Below are positions 9,231 through 17,710 of a stretch of 64,000 nucleotides of DNA, one piece after another (within the stretch, counting starts at the first letter, position 1; each line of letters starts with the position of its first letter). The DNA comes from Affinirhizobium straminoryzae. Lineage in GTDB: Bacteria > Pseudomonadota > Alphaproteobacteria > Rhizobiales > Rhizobiaceae. The stretch spans positions 1 through 64,000 of the forward strand of contig NZ_VJMG01000021.1 of the NCBI RefSeq assembly GCF_007004135.1, in the 5' to 3' direction. The notes below the pieces were generated by a model. That model saw only the letters and a list, made by a program, of their open reading frames with translations. It made no database searches and was not told the origin of the DNA. The position numbers and the translations under genes are program-made.

Positions 9231-9958
9231 CCACAGACATTTCCGAGATCGCCGGCATCCTGTTCGACAAGGACGGCACGCTTCTGAGCTATGACGAGAG
9301 CTGGGGCCCGGTGAACCGCGAGGCGGCCCGCATCGCGGCCGCCGGGGGCGATTCCGCGCTGGAGGAGCGTATGCTGCGCGCCGCCGGCATGGATCCGGTG
9401 AGCGGACGCACGGCGGCTGACAGCCTGTTTGCCGCCGGCACGGCGGCGCAGATCGCGGCCGGCTTCGTGGCGGCCGGTTCGCCACTTGCCGTCGGCCCGC
9501 TGACGCAGGCGCTGGACGATCTTTTCGTGCGGGGTGCGCAGCATTCCGTACCGGTGACGGATCTGGCCGCCTTGTTCGCCCGGCTGAAGGCGCGCGGCTT
9601 TCGGCTCGGCGTCGCTTCCAGCGACAACGAACGCTCGATCCGCGAAACGGCGGAGCGGCTGGGCTTTCTCGATCATCTCGATTTCATCGCCGGCTATGAC
9701 AGCGGCCATGGCTGCAAGCCGGAGCCCGGCATGGTGCTCGGCTTCTGTCGCGCTGTCGGCCTTCTGCCCTCGCAGGTCGCCATGGTCGGCGACAACAATC
9801 ACGATCTGCACATGGCAGCGGCTGCCGGCTGCGGCTTGAAGGTGGCTGTGCTCACCGGAACGGGATCGGTTGCAACGCTTCAGGCGGCGGCCGATTGCGT
9901 GCTGGACGACATCACCGGGCTGGAAACGCTGCTGCCCGCCGGTCTCCCGCCGGCCTGA
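9227..9958 (+). CDS. HAD family hydrolase (phosphoglycolate phosphatase-like)
   Basis: Cytosolic phosphatase of the haloacid dehalogenase superfamily, 243 residues. Motif I is LFDKDGTL (Asp14 nucleophile, Asp16 acid/base), motif II lies near LGVASSDN, the Lys comes from CKPEPGM, and motif III is MVGDNNHDLHMA. All catalytic elements are present. A helical cap domain lies between motifs I and II, as in phosphoglycolate phosphatases. It overlaps waaA by 4 bases and is followed by lpxK, so a role in Kdo or lipid A metabolism is possible but not shown. The substrate is unknown. Confidence 0.88.
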   Translation: MTTDISEIAGILFDKDGTLLSYDESWGPVNREAARIAAAGGDSALEERMLRAAGMDPVSGRTAADSLFAAGTAAQIAAGFVAAGSPLAVGPLTQALDDLFVRGAQHSVPVTDLAALFARLKARGFRLGVASSDNERSIRETAERLGFLDHLDFIAGYDSGHGCKPEPGMVLGFCRAVGLLPSQVAMVGDNNHDLHMAAAAGCGLKVAVLTGTGSVATLQAAADCVLDDITGLETLLPAGLPPA

Positions 9959-10042
9959 TCCACGCCCGTCCGACGCCCGGGCTGCGGGTCGTCTTGTGGA
10001 TTGCATGTATCATCGGTCGCCGAAAGAGAAGGAGGACGAGCC

Positions 10043-11080
10043 ATGGTTTCGAAAGCGCCCTCCTTCTGGTGGCAAAGATCCGGCTGGCAGGCCTTCGGGC
10101 TCTGGCCGCTGTCGCGTCTCTACGGCCAGATTGCGGGGCGCCGCATGGCGCGCAAGGTGCGGCCTTCGGTGTCCGTGCCGGTCTTCTGCGTCGGCAATTT
10201 CACCGTGGGCGGGGCGGGCAAGACGCCGACGGCGATTGCCATTGCCCGCGCGGCAAGGGCACGCGGCCTGACGCCCGGTTTCCTCAGCCGCGGTTATGGC
10301 GGACATCTTCGCCAGACGGTGCTGGTCGATCCGGCCCGGCATGGCGCCGATGCCGTGGGTGACGAACCGCTGCTTCTAGCCCGCGAGGCGATGACGGTGG
10401 TTTCCCGTCGCCGGCTGGATGGGGCGAAGCGGCTGGTGGCGGAAGGCTGCGATCTCATTATCATGGATGACGGCTTCCAGAGCGCCCAGCTGGTGCTCGA
10501 TTTCGCTCTTGTGGTGATCGATGCCCGCCGCGGCATCGGCAACGGCCATCTGGTGCCGGCCGGACCCGTCCGCGCGCCGCTGTCCGAACAGCTGCGGCAG
10601 ATGTCCGCGCTGCTGAAGGTCGGCGAGGGGGAGGGGGCCGATCCGGTCGTGCGCCTTGCCGCACGCGCGGCCAAGCCGTTGCGCGTCGCAAGCCTTGTGC
10701 CACGCCCGGATGCGGCGATTGCCGGACAGCGCGTTCTGGCCTTTGCCGGCATTGCCGATCCCGCAAAATTCTACCGCACGGTGGCCGCGATCGGCGGCAC
10801 GGTGGCCGCCCAACGCTCCTTCCCGGATCACCATCCCTTCACGGAGGCGGAGCTTCTCGACCTGATCGGCGCGGCGGAGCGCGACAGCCTCGTTCCCGTC
10901 ACCACCACCAAGGATGCCGCACGGCTTGCCGGCCGCAAGGGAGCGGCCGAACGCCTGCTGGCGCTTGCCCGCGTGGTGGAGGTGGACATGGTGTTCGACG
11001 ATCCGCACGCTCCCGGGCTGATGATCGAGGAGGCCATCGCCCATTGCCGCCGACGGTTGCTGGAAAACGGCAAGGGGTAG
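10043..11080 (+). CDS. lpxK: Tetraacyldisaccharide 4'-kinase
   Basis: Phosphorylates the 4' position of the lipid A disaccharide precursor to make lipid IVA at the inner membrane. The protein is 345 residues, with an N-terminal amphipathic/membrane segment and a Walker A motif [12 protein letters not shown] (about 51-62) in the form typical of LpxK, followed by the DDGFQ motif (MDDGFQS). The start was set at ATG 10043 because AAGGAGG lies 8 bases upstream; the earlier in-frame start at 10001 has no such site. It converges with the DUF2093 gene 27 bases later. Confidence 0.95.
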   Translation: MVSKAPSFWWQRSGWQAFGLWPLSRLYGQIAGRRMARKVRPSVSVPVFCVGNFTVGGAGKTPTAIAIARAARARGLTPGFLSRGYGGHLRQTVLVDPARHGADAVGDEPLLLAREAMTVVSRRRLDGAKRLVAEGCDLIIMDDGFQSAQLVLDFALVVIDARRGIGNGHLVPAGPVRAPLSEQLRQMSALLKVGEGEGADPVVRLAARAAKPLRVASLVPRPDAAIAGQRVLAFAGIADPAKFYRTVAAIGGTVAAQRSFPDHHPFTEAELLDLIGAAERDSLVPVTTTKDAARLAGRKGAAERLLALARVVEVDMVFDDPHAPGLMIEEAIAHCRRRLLENGKG

Positions 11081-11107
11081 CCTTGGGCCGCGATGCGACG
11101 GCGTATG

Positions 11108-11344
11108 TCAGCCGCGCGACTGGTTGGGAAGAATGCCGGCGCGCTTGTCGGCTTCCAGCGAGGCCGCGCAATCCACATAGGCTTCCTGCCGCGCCACGCT
11201 CCAGTAGCGCAGTTCGTCGACGGGGATCGCCACGCCGGTGATGGCGCAGGGGACATGGGAGCCGGCCGTCAGGATCTGGTAGTCGCCATCGAGGTAACGG
11301 ATCTTGGCCTCGCGGTTTCCACCCCCTTCGAATCGGTTCATCAT
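11108..11344 (-). CDS. DUF2093 domain-containing protein
   Basis: A 78-residue protein matching DUF2093, a short family mostly of Rhizobiales (NRFEGGGNREAKIRYLDGDY, then AITGVAIPVDELRYWSVARQEAYVD). The function is unknown. The paired ATG codons at 11344 and 11341 both fit; 11344 was used because AGGAGA lies 5 bases before it. It lies downstream of mutL on the same strand, a neighbourhood (lpxK/DUF2093/mutL) I recall as conserved in rhizobia. Confidence 0.85.
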   Translation of the reverse strand: MMNRFEGGGNREAKIRYLDGDYQILTAGSHVPCAITGVAIPVDELRYWSVARQEAYVDCAASLEADKRAGILPNQSRG

Positions 11345-11449
11345 ACGTCTCCTGCGAAAAATCATGGTCCTCATCTACAGCATCGGGCCTGAAACCGCAT
11401 CCTGCAAATCGCACCGGATCGCTCGGGCTGGCGATGCTTGCCACAGGTG

Positions 11450-13336
11450 TCAGCTGCGGCCGAACAGCCGCTCGATATCGCTCAGCTTCAGCTCGATATA
11501 GGTCGGCCGGCCGTGGTTGCACTGGCCGGAACCGGGGGTCGCTTCCATCTCGCGCAGCAGCGCGTTCATCTCCTCGGGGCGCAGCCGGCGGCCGGAGCGC
11601 ACGGATCCGTGGCAGGCCATGGTGGCGGCCACATGCTCCAGCCGGCTCTTGAGCCCGCTTGCGGTGTTCCACTCGCCGATCTCGTCGGCAAGATCGCGGA
11701 TCATCGCGGTCGCATCCACCTCGCCGAGCAGGGCCGGCGTTTCACGTACGGCGACGGCACCCGGGCCAAACCGCTCGATCACCAGACCCAGCCGCTCCAG
11801 ATCGGCCGCATGCATGGTCAGACGGTCGCAATCCTCTTCCGGCAGGTCGATGATTTCGGGGATCAGCAGCACCTGCGAGGGCAGCCGCTCCGCTTCCAGC
11901 GCCTTGCGCATGGCCTCGAAGACCAGCCGCTCATGGGCGGCATGCTGATCGACGATGACCAGCCCGTCCTCGGTCTGGGCGACGATATAATTGGCATGAA
12001 GCTGCGCGCGGGCAGCCCCCAGGCGGTGGCGAAGCGCGGGCTCCGAGACGGCCGTGTCGGGTGTGGCCTGTGCCGGAACCGGCATCGCGTCGGCCCGTGC
12101 GCTGGGCGTCATCAGCGCATCGAAGGCGGACTGGCGCTGTTCGGCAAAGCCGTTTGCCTGCGGCATGGCCATCGGCCGGTAAAGCGAGGTCTCCGCCGTC
12201 CAGCCGACATTGGCCGGTCGCGGCGGCATGGACCCGCTGCCGAAGCTGCGGACCGGGCCGGCATCCGATCCTGACGGGACGCCGCCGCCAGGGCCGAAGC
12301 CGGGGCGAAAGGCGCGCATCAGGCCGCTGGCGCCGGTGGTGGCAGCCCGGTCGCCTTCCCGCGCGAGTGCCTCGCGCAGTGCGCCGACGATCAGCCCGCG
12401 CACCAGGCCGGGATCGCGGAAACGCACATCCGCCTTGGCCGGATGCACGTTGACATCGACCAGCGCCGGATCGAGCGCGATCGAGAGTACGGCGACCGGA
12501 TAGCGCCCGGCCGGAATGGTTTCCGCATAGGCGCCGCGAATGGCCGAGAGGATCAGCTTGTCCTGCACCGGCCGACCGTTGACGAAGGCATATTGATGGG
12601 TGGAATTGCCGCGGTTGAAGGTCGGCACGCCGGCAAAGCCGGACAGCGTGACGTCCTCGCGCTCGGCGCGGATCTCGATGGCATTGTCGCGGAACTCCGC
12701 GCCCAGCACCTGCGCCATGCGCGCCAGGGGATCGCCGGGGGCGGCGGGAAATTCGAGCGTCGACCGGTCGCTGCCCGACAGCACGAAGCGCACCTGCGGA
12801 AAGGCAATTGCCATGCGCTTGACCACCTCGGTGATCGCGCCGGCCTCGGCCCGCTCGCTTTTCAGAAATTTCAGCCGGGCCGGTGTCGCAAAGAAAATAT
12901 CGCGCACCTCCACCACCGTGCCCTGATTGGCCGCCGCCGGCCGTGCCGGGGTCAGGCGTCCGCCGGTGAGCGAGATCTCCACGCCCGTCTCGGAGCCCGC
13001 CGTCCGGCTGGTGATCGACAGCTTGGCGACCGAACCGATCGAGGGCAGGGCCTCGCCGCGAAAGCCGAGCGTGCGGATATCGTCCAGCGTCTCGGAAATC
13101 TTCGAGGTGCAGTGGCGGCGCACGGCGAGATCCAGATCGACGGCATCCATGCCGCAGCCATTGTCGGTGATGCGGATCAGGCTCTTGCCGCCGCCGGCGG
13201 TGGCGATCTCGATGCGGGTCGCGCCGGCATCGATGGCGTTTTCGATCAGTTCCTTGGCGGCACTGGCGGGGCGTTCGATCACCTCGCCGGCGGCAATCTG
13301 GTTGATCAGCGTTTCGGGCAACTGTTTGACGGGCAT
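11450..13336 (-). CDS. mutL: DNA mismatch repair protein MutL with endonuclease motifs
   Basis: Couples mismatch recognition by MutS to strand incision and repair. The 628-residue protein has an N-terminal GHKL ATPase ([12 protein letters not shown] with Glu32/Asn33, [16 protein letters not shown]) and a transducer domain, a Pro/Gly-rich linker, and a C-terminal dimerisation domain. The C-terminus carries the metal-dependent nicking motif [12 protein letters not shown] (from about residue 463), the ACHGSVRSG motif (about 573-582), CNHGRP (about 606) and a terminal FGR, so it belongs to the endonuclease-type MutL rather than the E. coli type. ATG 13336 begins the canonical [19 protein letters not shown]. 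Further in-frame codons upstream were rejected as non-homologous. Confidence 0.96.
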   Translation of the reverse strand: MPVKQLPETLINQIAAGEVIERPASAAKELIENAIDAGATRIEIATAGGGKSLIRITDNGCGMDAVDLDLAVRRHCTSKISETLDDIRTLGFRGEALPSIGSVAKLSITSRTAGSETGVEISLTGGRLTPARPAAANQGTVVEVRDIFFATPARLKFLKSERAEAGAITEVVKRMAIAFPQVRFVLSGSDRSTLEFPAAPGDPLARMAQVLGAEFRDNAIEIRAEREDVTLSGFAGVPTFNRGNSTHQYAFVNGRPVQDKLILSAIRGAYAETIPAGRYPVAVLSIALDPALVDVNVHPAKADVRFRDPGLVRGLIVGALREALAREGDRAATTGASGLMRAFRPGFGPGGGVPSGSDAGPVRSFGSGSMPPRPANVGWTAETSLYRPMAMPQANGFAEQRQSAFDALMTPSARADAMPVPAQATPDTAVSEPALRHRLGAARAQLHANYIVAQTEDGLVIVDQHAAHERLVFEAMRKALEAERLPSQVLLIPEIIDLPEEDCDRLTMHAADLERLGLVIERFGPGAVAVRETPALLGEVDATAMIRDLADEIGEWNTASGLKSRLEHVAATMACHGSVRSGRRLRPEEMNALLREMEATPGSGQCNHGRPTYIELKLSDIERLFGRS

Positions 13337-13433
13337 GCCCCCATTGTCGGGGATTCGACGCGACAAGAAAAGGCCCCGTGTCGAATTGTGGAAAAGGTTG
13401 CGCCGCCCGCTGCGTCGCAACCCGATCATTGAG

Positions 13434-13452
13434 CGTTAAGAGCAACTTAACG
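13434..13452 (+). promoter_or_regulatory. CtrA-type binding box (TTAA-N7-TTAAC)
   Basis: Bases 13436-13451 read TTAA, seven bases, TTAAC, an exact match to the full CtrA consensus. The element is also a perfect inverted repeat, CGTTAAG and CTTAACG around AGCAA. It lies about 190 bases upstream of the PAS-REC start and about 100 bases upstream of mutL. The match is seen directly; CtrA binding is inferred. Confidence 0.65.
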
Positions 13453-13472
13453 TGAAGCCGATATTGCTTCAC
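13452..13472. repeat. Inverted repeat adjoining the CtrA box
   Basis: A perfect 7-bp inverted repeat, GTGAAGC and GCTTCAC with a 7-base spacer, shares its first base with the CtrA-type palindrome. It could be a second operator or, if transcribed, a hairpin. No regulator can be assigned. Confidence 0.5.
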
Positions 13473-13642
13473 AACGAGATGGCAAACGGCAGATTCGCAC
13501 GCTTCGGCGACGGACATGCCGGCCGAACAGGTGGTGCGCCCGTGCGGTGGCCGCAAACAGGAAGCAAGAGGATGCAAGCGGTACGGATCGACAGTCGGCC
13601 CCCGGCAGCGGGTGCCTCCCGCGAGACAGGAAGCGCCTTGCG

Positions 13643-15322
13643 ATGACGCAGACGGGCGCGCATCCGGACGGGCTGGCGCAGGCGGCCCTGCTTGACCTTC
13701 TGACGGAGGCGATGTCCGGTGCCGTACTCATCTACGACCGGAACGACACGATCGTCTTTGCCAGCACGCAGCTGCGCGCCTTTCTGCCTGCCCTGCCGCT
13801 GATGCCGTCTCCCGGCACGCGACTCAAAGATTTCCTGTCTCTGGTCTACGATCATGGCGGCTACTTCCCCGATGTCACCGGGCGTCTGCGTCATCCGCCG
13901 ATGGGACGCGAGGAGTGGATCACCACCGAGATTGCCAGTCTCTGGCGCGAGCGTTCCGAAACCGTGGAGCGCCAGGCGCTTGATCGGTGGATGAGCCTCA
14001 GCAAGCGACGCATGCCCTCCGGCTACGGCCTCTGTCTGTTCCGCGACGTCTCCGAGCACAAGAAACGCGAGGACCAGTGGCGGTCCGATCTCGAGCGGGT
14101 ACAGATCACAGAGGACATTCTCGACAACCTGCCCTTCCCGATCCTGGTGATGGATCGCAATTTCACCTATGTCGCAGTCAACAAGGCGACCTGCTCATTC
14201 TACAATCTCGCCGCGGACGAGATTCTCGGGCGCAAGAATGATGACATCCATCCGCCGGAGCTGGCAGCCCGCATCGATCGGGCCAGCCGGCAGGTCCTGG
14301 AGACTGGCATCCCTTTCTCCATCAGCGAGCAGGTGATCCGCCCCGACGGCAGCCGCACCGCCGTGCTGACCCGCAAGCTGCGGGCGGGCAAGCCCGGCCG
14401 CTATTTCGTGGTCACCGCCATGGAAGATATTTCAGAGGTTCTCTCGACCGGAGAGCAACCCGAATGGGTGTTCAACGGTTTGGAGGGCGTCGACTTCGTG
14501 CATTCCGACATGCGCCTCAAACGTTCCGAGCAGCCGGCGGCCGTGCCGGCGGAACGGACGGGGCGCCGCCGCGTGCTGCTCGTGACCGATGACGGCAAGG
14601 TGGAGGCGGACGGCGTGTCGCTTCTGCTGCGCGCCGGCTTCGATGCGACCGCGGCCCGCGACCTCAGGGAGCTGCGCGGCATCCTCGACATCGCCCGCGA
14701 GCGGCAGGTGGACATCGATCTCGTGGTGGTTGATTCGGCCATGGATATCGAATGCCTGGAAGAGGCGGAGGCCTCCGGCATCGATGTCCTGGTTCTGGAA
14801 GCCTTCCAGGTGGAGCGCGAGCTTCTGGTGGCTGTGCAGCGGCGTCTGGCGCGTCCGCGTCCCGCGCCTGCGGCCCGCAAGGCCGCCGAGGACGACTGGC
14901 AGATCTCATCGGTTGCCGCAATCGACGTCCTGGTGGCGGAGGACAATGAGGTCAACCAGATCGTCTTCTCGCAGATCCTCGAAGGCTTCGGCTATCGCTA
15001 TGCCATTGCCTGCGATGGCGAGGAGGCGGTGCGCCTGTGGCGGGATCTCAAGCCGCGAATCGTGCTGATGGATATCACCCTGCCGATGCTGAACGGCTTC
15101 GAGGCTGCATCGCGGATCCGCGAGCTTGAAAGCGGAGGCGAGCGCACACCGATCATCGGCGTGCTGACGCCGGCCGTCGAGGGAGACCGCGACGCCTGCT
15201 GGGCTGCCGGCATGGATGACGTGGTGCTGAAGCCGCTGAGTCCCGATGCGCTGGACGAGAAGTTCCGTCGCTTCATGGGCGCCGGCGACCGCGAGACACG
15301 CCGGCGTGGCGAAGGGCGCTGA
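13643..15322 (+). CDS. PAS-PAS-REC-REC signalling protein without kinase domain
   Basis: A 559-residue cytosolic signalling protein. The first ~140 residues are a divergent PAS-like region (LIYDRNDTIVFAS); a clear PAS/PAC follows (FPILVMDRNFTYVAVNKAT to YFVVTAMEDISEV). A degenerate receiver (VLLVTDDGK, VVVDSAMD) precedes a canonical C-terminal receiver (VLVAEDNEVNQIV, phospho-acceptor Asp in IVLMDITLP, LKPLS lysine). No HisKA, HATPase, DNA-binding or enzymatic output domain is present. It therefore probably receives phosphate from a separate histidine kinase. ATG 13643 has only a distant AGGAAG; longer starts in frame are possible. The GGDEF-EAL gene 87 bases downstream is the likely partner. 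Confidence 0.82.
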   Translation: MTQTGAHPDGLAQAALLDLLTEAMSGAVLIYDRNDTIVFASTQLRAFLPALPLMPSPGTRLKDFLSLVYDHGGYFPDVTGRLRHPPMGREEWITTEIASLWRERSETVERQALDRWMSLSKRRMPSGYGLCLFRDVSEHKKREDQWRSDLERVQITEDILDNLPFPILVMDRNFTYVAVNKATCSFYNLAADEILGRKNDDIHPPELAARIDRASRQVLETGIPFSISEQVIRPDGSRTAVLTRKLRAGKPGRYFVVTAMEDISEVLSTGEQPEWVFNGLEGVDFVHSDMRLKRSEQPAAVPAERTGRRRVLLVTDDGKVEADGVSLLLRAGFDATAARDLRELRGILDIARERQVDIDLVVVDSAMDIECLEEAEASGIDVLVLEAFQVERELLVAVQRRLARPRPAPAARKAAEDDWQISSVAAIDVLVAEDNEVNQIVFSQILEGFGYRYAIACDGEEAVRLWRDLKPRIVLMDITLPMLNGFEAASRIRELESGGERTPIIGVLTPAVEGDRDACWAAGMDDVVLKPLSPDALDEKFRRFMGAGDRETRRRGEGR

Positions 15323-15409
15323 GACTGCACGCGTTTGTGATAAGCGCTATGCATTTGTTAATCTTTTGGCAGCATTCTGCGCGAAAACCCGACATGCGTG
15401 GAGCGCGTA

Positions 15410-16768
15410 ATGACATCGGCCGGCCGTTCGTTGCCGCAGGTCAGCCAGAACGAATTGCAGGCCATGGCCTATCGCGATCCGCTGACTGGTCTTGGCAACC
15501 GCTACCGGCTGCGCGACAAGGTGCGGCTGATCGCTGCCGAACGCGCCGATGATCCCGCCCCCTTTACCGTCGGCATCGTCAACCTCGATGGCTTCAAGCC
15601 GATCAATGACCTGTTCGGTTCGCAGGCCGGCGATGACATTCTCTGCCAGGTGGCGCATCGCCTGAAGGCCTGCATTCCCGATGGCGCCACCGTGACACGC
15701 CACGACGGCGACGAGTTCGCCTTCCTGCTGCCGCTCGTCTTCGAAAAGACCAGCGCAGAACGTCTCGGCCAGATGATCAAGGAGGTGCTGTCTGCGCCTT
15801 ACGATCTGGGAGACCGCAATGTGCGGCTGTCGGCTTCCTTCGGCTTTGCCGTCTATCCCTTTGCCGGGGAGGAGTTCGAGGAACTGATGAAGAGCGCCGA
15901 AACCGCGCTCTATCGCTCCAAGCGTCGCGGACGCGGCCAGATCACTGTCTATTCCCGCGAGATTGCCCAGGAAATGAAACGCTCCACCCAGCTGGAGCAG
16001 GCGCTGCGCAATGCCATCATTGCCGATTCGGTCGAGGTGCATTTTCAGCCGATCGTGCGCATCCGCGATGCTTCGGTGGTCGGTTTCGAGGCGCTGGCAC
16101 GCTGGAACGATCCCGATCTCGGCTTCGTGTCGCCGGCCGTCTTCGTGCCGCTTGCCGAGGAACGCGGCTTCATCGATGCCCTGTCGGATACGCTGCTGCG
16201 CAAGGCGGCGGAGGCAGCACTCTCCTGGCCGCGCGAACTCTTTCTGTCCTTCAATCTTTCTTCCGCGCAACTGATGGACCCCGGCACCGCCGGAACGATT
16301 CTGGCAACGCTTGGCCGCGTCGGGCTTGATCCCGCCCGGCTGGAGCTGGAGATCACCGAAACCGCCGTCATGACCTCGGCCGATACCGCCGAGCGCATCA
16401 TTGCGGAGCTGCGCCAGTCGGGTGTGCGTATTTCGCTCGATGATTTCGGCACCGGGCAGTCAAGCCTCGGGCGGCTTCGCGATTTTACCTTCGACAAGGT
16501 AAAGATCGACCGTGCCTTCATTTCCCGCATCACCACCGATCGCGCCTCCGAACATATCGTCAAGGCGATCATCGCCATGTGCGATGGCCTTGATCTGCAG
16601 GTGGTCGCCGAAGGCATCGAGGAATGGGCGGATGCGGAAAAGCTGAAGACGCTCGGCTGCGCCATGGGGCAGGGATATTACTATGGCCGCCCGGTGGATG
16701 CCGCCGCGACGCTGCGCTACCTCCAGACCCATCACCGCGATTTCCTGCCGACCCAGGAAACCGCCTGA
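15410..16768 (+). CDS. GGDEF-EAL protein (cyclic-di-GMP metabolism)
   Basis: A 452-residue cytosolic protein with an N-terminal GGDEF domain (about 20-165) and a C-terminal EAL domain (about 190-440). The active-site loop reads RHDGDEF (residues 97-103), so the first Gly of GGDEF is Asp, and no RxxD inhibitory site precedes it; cyclase activity is doubtful. The EAL domain keeps FEALARW, the ITETAVM Glu, LDDFGTG, KIDRAFI and VAEGIE, so phosphodiesterase activity is likely. No sensory or membrane domain is present. ATG 15410 has GGAG 7 bases upstream; GTG 15398 is less likely. A strong hairpin follows the stop. Confidence 0.88.
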   Translation: MTSAGRSLPQVSQNELQAMAYRDPLTGLGNRYRLRDKVRLIAAERADDPAPFTVGIVNLDGFKPINDLFGSQAGDDILCQVAHRLKACIPDGATVTRHDGDEFAFLLPLVFEKTSAERLGQMIKEVLSAPYDLGDRNVRLSASFGFAVYPFAGEEFEELMKSAETALYRSKRRGRGQITVYSREIAQEMKRSTQLEQALRNAIIADSVEVHFQPIVRIRDASVVGFEALARWNDPDLGFVSPAVFVPLAEERGFIDALSDTLLRKAAEAALSWPRELFLSFNLSSAQLMDPGTAGTILATLGRVGLDPARLELEITETAVMTSADTAERIIAELRQSGVRISLDDFGTGQSSLGRLRDFTFDKVKIDRAFISRITTDRASEHIVKAIIAMCDGLDLQVVAEGIEEWADAEKLKTLGCAMGQGYYYGRPVDAAATLRYLQTHHRDFLPTQETA

Positions 16769-16794
16769 CACCTTTCCCGATTCACCAAACGACG

Positions 16795-16820
16795 AAGGGC
16801 GGCGCCGTAGCGCCGCCCTT
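16795..16820 (+). terminator. Strong hairpin after GGDEF-EAL gene
   Basis: A perfect 11-bp inverted repeat (AAGGGCGGCGC and its complement) around a 4-base loop begins 27 bases after the stop. The left arm starts AA and the right arm ends TT, with only a weak T-rich continuation. It lies between convergent genes and could act in both directions. Confidence 0.7.
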
Positions 16821-16876
16821 GTCCGTATGTGCCCTGGTCAGGCGGAGCGTGGCACGCTCCAGACCACCGATGCGGA

Positions 16877-17509
16877 TTAGGGCTTCGGGGTCGTCGACGG
16901 GGTTGTGGCGCCGCCGGCCGGGGCCGTGGTGGTGGCTGCACCACCGGTCGAAGACGTGGTGGTGTTGTCGGTCTGCTGCTGGTCCAGCGTCTTGAATTCC
17001 GGCGCGGCCTTCAGCGATTCAGCCGTTTCCATGGTCGTCAGGCGGACCTTGTTGTTGTTGTCTGCGTCGCGGCTGATGTTGATCTTGCTCATCGGCACGG
17101 CGACGTTCTTTTCGCCGATGCCAAGGAAGCCGCCGACGCCGACCACGGCTGCGACGATGCCGCCGTTTTCTTCCAGGATCAGGTCGTTGACGTTCCCGAT
17201 GCTCTTGTCTTCACCGTTGTAGATGCTCTGGCCGATATAGTCGTTGGCGCTCACCTGCGTTTCCGTCTGCCGGGTCAGGTAATCCTGCGCGGCGGCGCTG
17301 GTGGATGCAGCGCCCATTGTGCCTGCTGCGGACGAACCGGTTGCCGGAGCCACAGCGCCATTGCCGGTCGCCGGCATGGTGGTATCGGTCTGGGCGTTCG
17401 GAGCGGCAGGCGTTGCCGAGGGAGCCGTCGTCTGGGCCAAGGCCGGTGCAACGGCGGTGGAAGCCATCAGGATGGCTGCTGCTGCCATGGTACCAAGGGT
17501 CTTTTTCAT
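16877..17509 (-). CDS. Exported PRC-barrel domain protein
   Basis: A 210-residue envelope protein. It starts MKKTLGTMAAAAILMASTAV with cleavage likely after APALAQ, giving an Ala/Thr/Pro-rich N-terminal region. A PRC-barrel follows (DYIGQSIYNGEDKSIGNVNDLIL, then VVGVGGFLGIGEKNVAVPM). The C-terminal tail is Thr/Gly/Pro-rich and disordered. PRC-barrels act in RNA processing and photosynthetic centres, but secreted versions are common in rhizobia with unknown function. ATG 17509 has AAAGGTAGG upstream and begins the signal peptide; the longer frame is not credible. It is a single gene between terminators. Confidence 0.85.
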   Translation of the reverse strand: MKKTLGTMAAAAILMASTAVAPALAQTTAPSATPAAPNAQTDTTMPATGNGAVAPATGSSAAGTMGAASTSAAAQDYLTRQTETQVSANDYIGQSIYNGEDKSIGNVNDLILEENGGIVAAVVGVGGFLGIGEKNVAVPMSKINISRDADNNNKVRLTTMETAESLKAAPEFKTLDQQQTDNTTTSSTGGAATTTAPAGGATTPSTTPKP

Positions 17510-17620
17510 AACGAACCTACCTTTGTTCAATCCGGGTTGCTCCGACGCGCAGGGTGGAGGATCGCGTCGGTTCGACAGGGAAATGCCTGTCCGCGAGGAT
17601 GGTTCCGAGGCGGGCTGCCA

Positions 17621-17654
17621 AAAAAATAGGCGAAAACGCCGGAACGTTTTCGCC
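17621..17654 (-). terminator. Rho-independent terminator of the sugar-acid operon
   Basis: Read leftwards, a perfect 10-bp stem (GGCGAAAACG and its complement, 6-base loop) is followed by a seven-T run. It lies 57 bases after the lactonase stop and ends the SDR-dgoK-dgoA-lactonase operon before the PRC-barrel gene. Confidence 0.88.
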
Positions 17655-17710
17655 TGTCGAAGGTTAGGGGCAACCCGCCACATGCGCGGATTTCCCCTGT
17701 AAAAACAATG

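Larger units (their letters stand above)
13337..13642. other. Divergent intergenic region mutL / PAS-REC gene
   Basis: This 306-base gap between divergent genes carries no convincing gene. It holds the CtrA-type box and a second inverted repeat (listed separately) and two GANTC sites (13352-13356 and 13492-13496), the CcrM methylation target in alphaproteobacteria. The combination suggests cell-cycle-linked control of one or both genes. Confidence 0.6.

Noticed and set aside
14856..14875. 20-base exact match to the first 20 bases of the window
   Set aside because: Both encode an Arg-Pro-Ala-Pro-Ala-Ala linker with the same biased codons; no repeat beyond that, so not a duplicated element.
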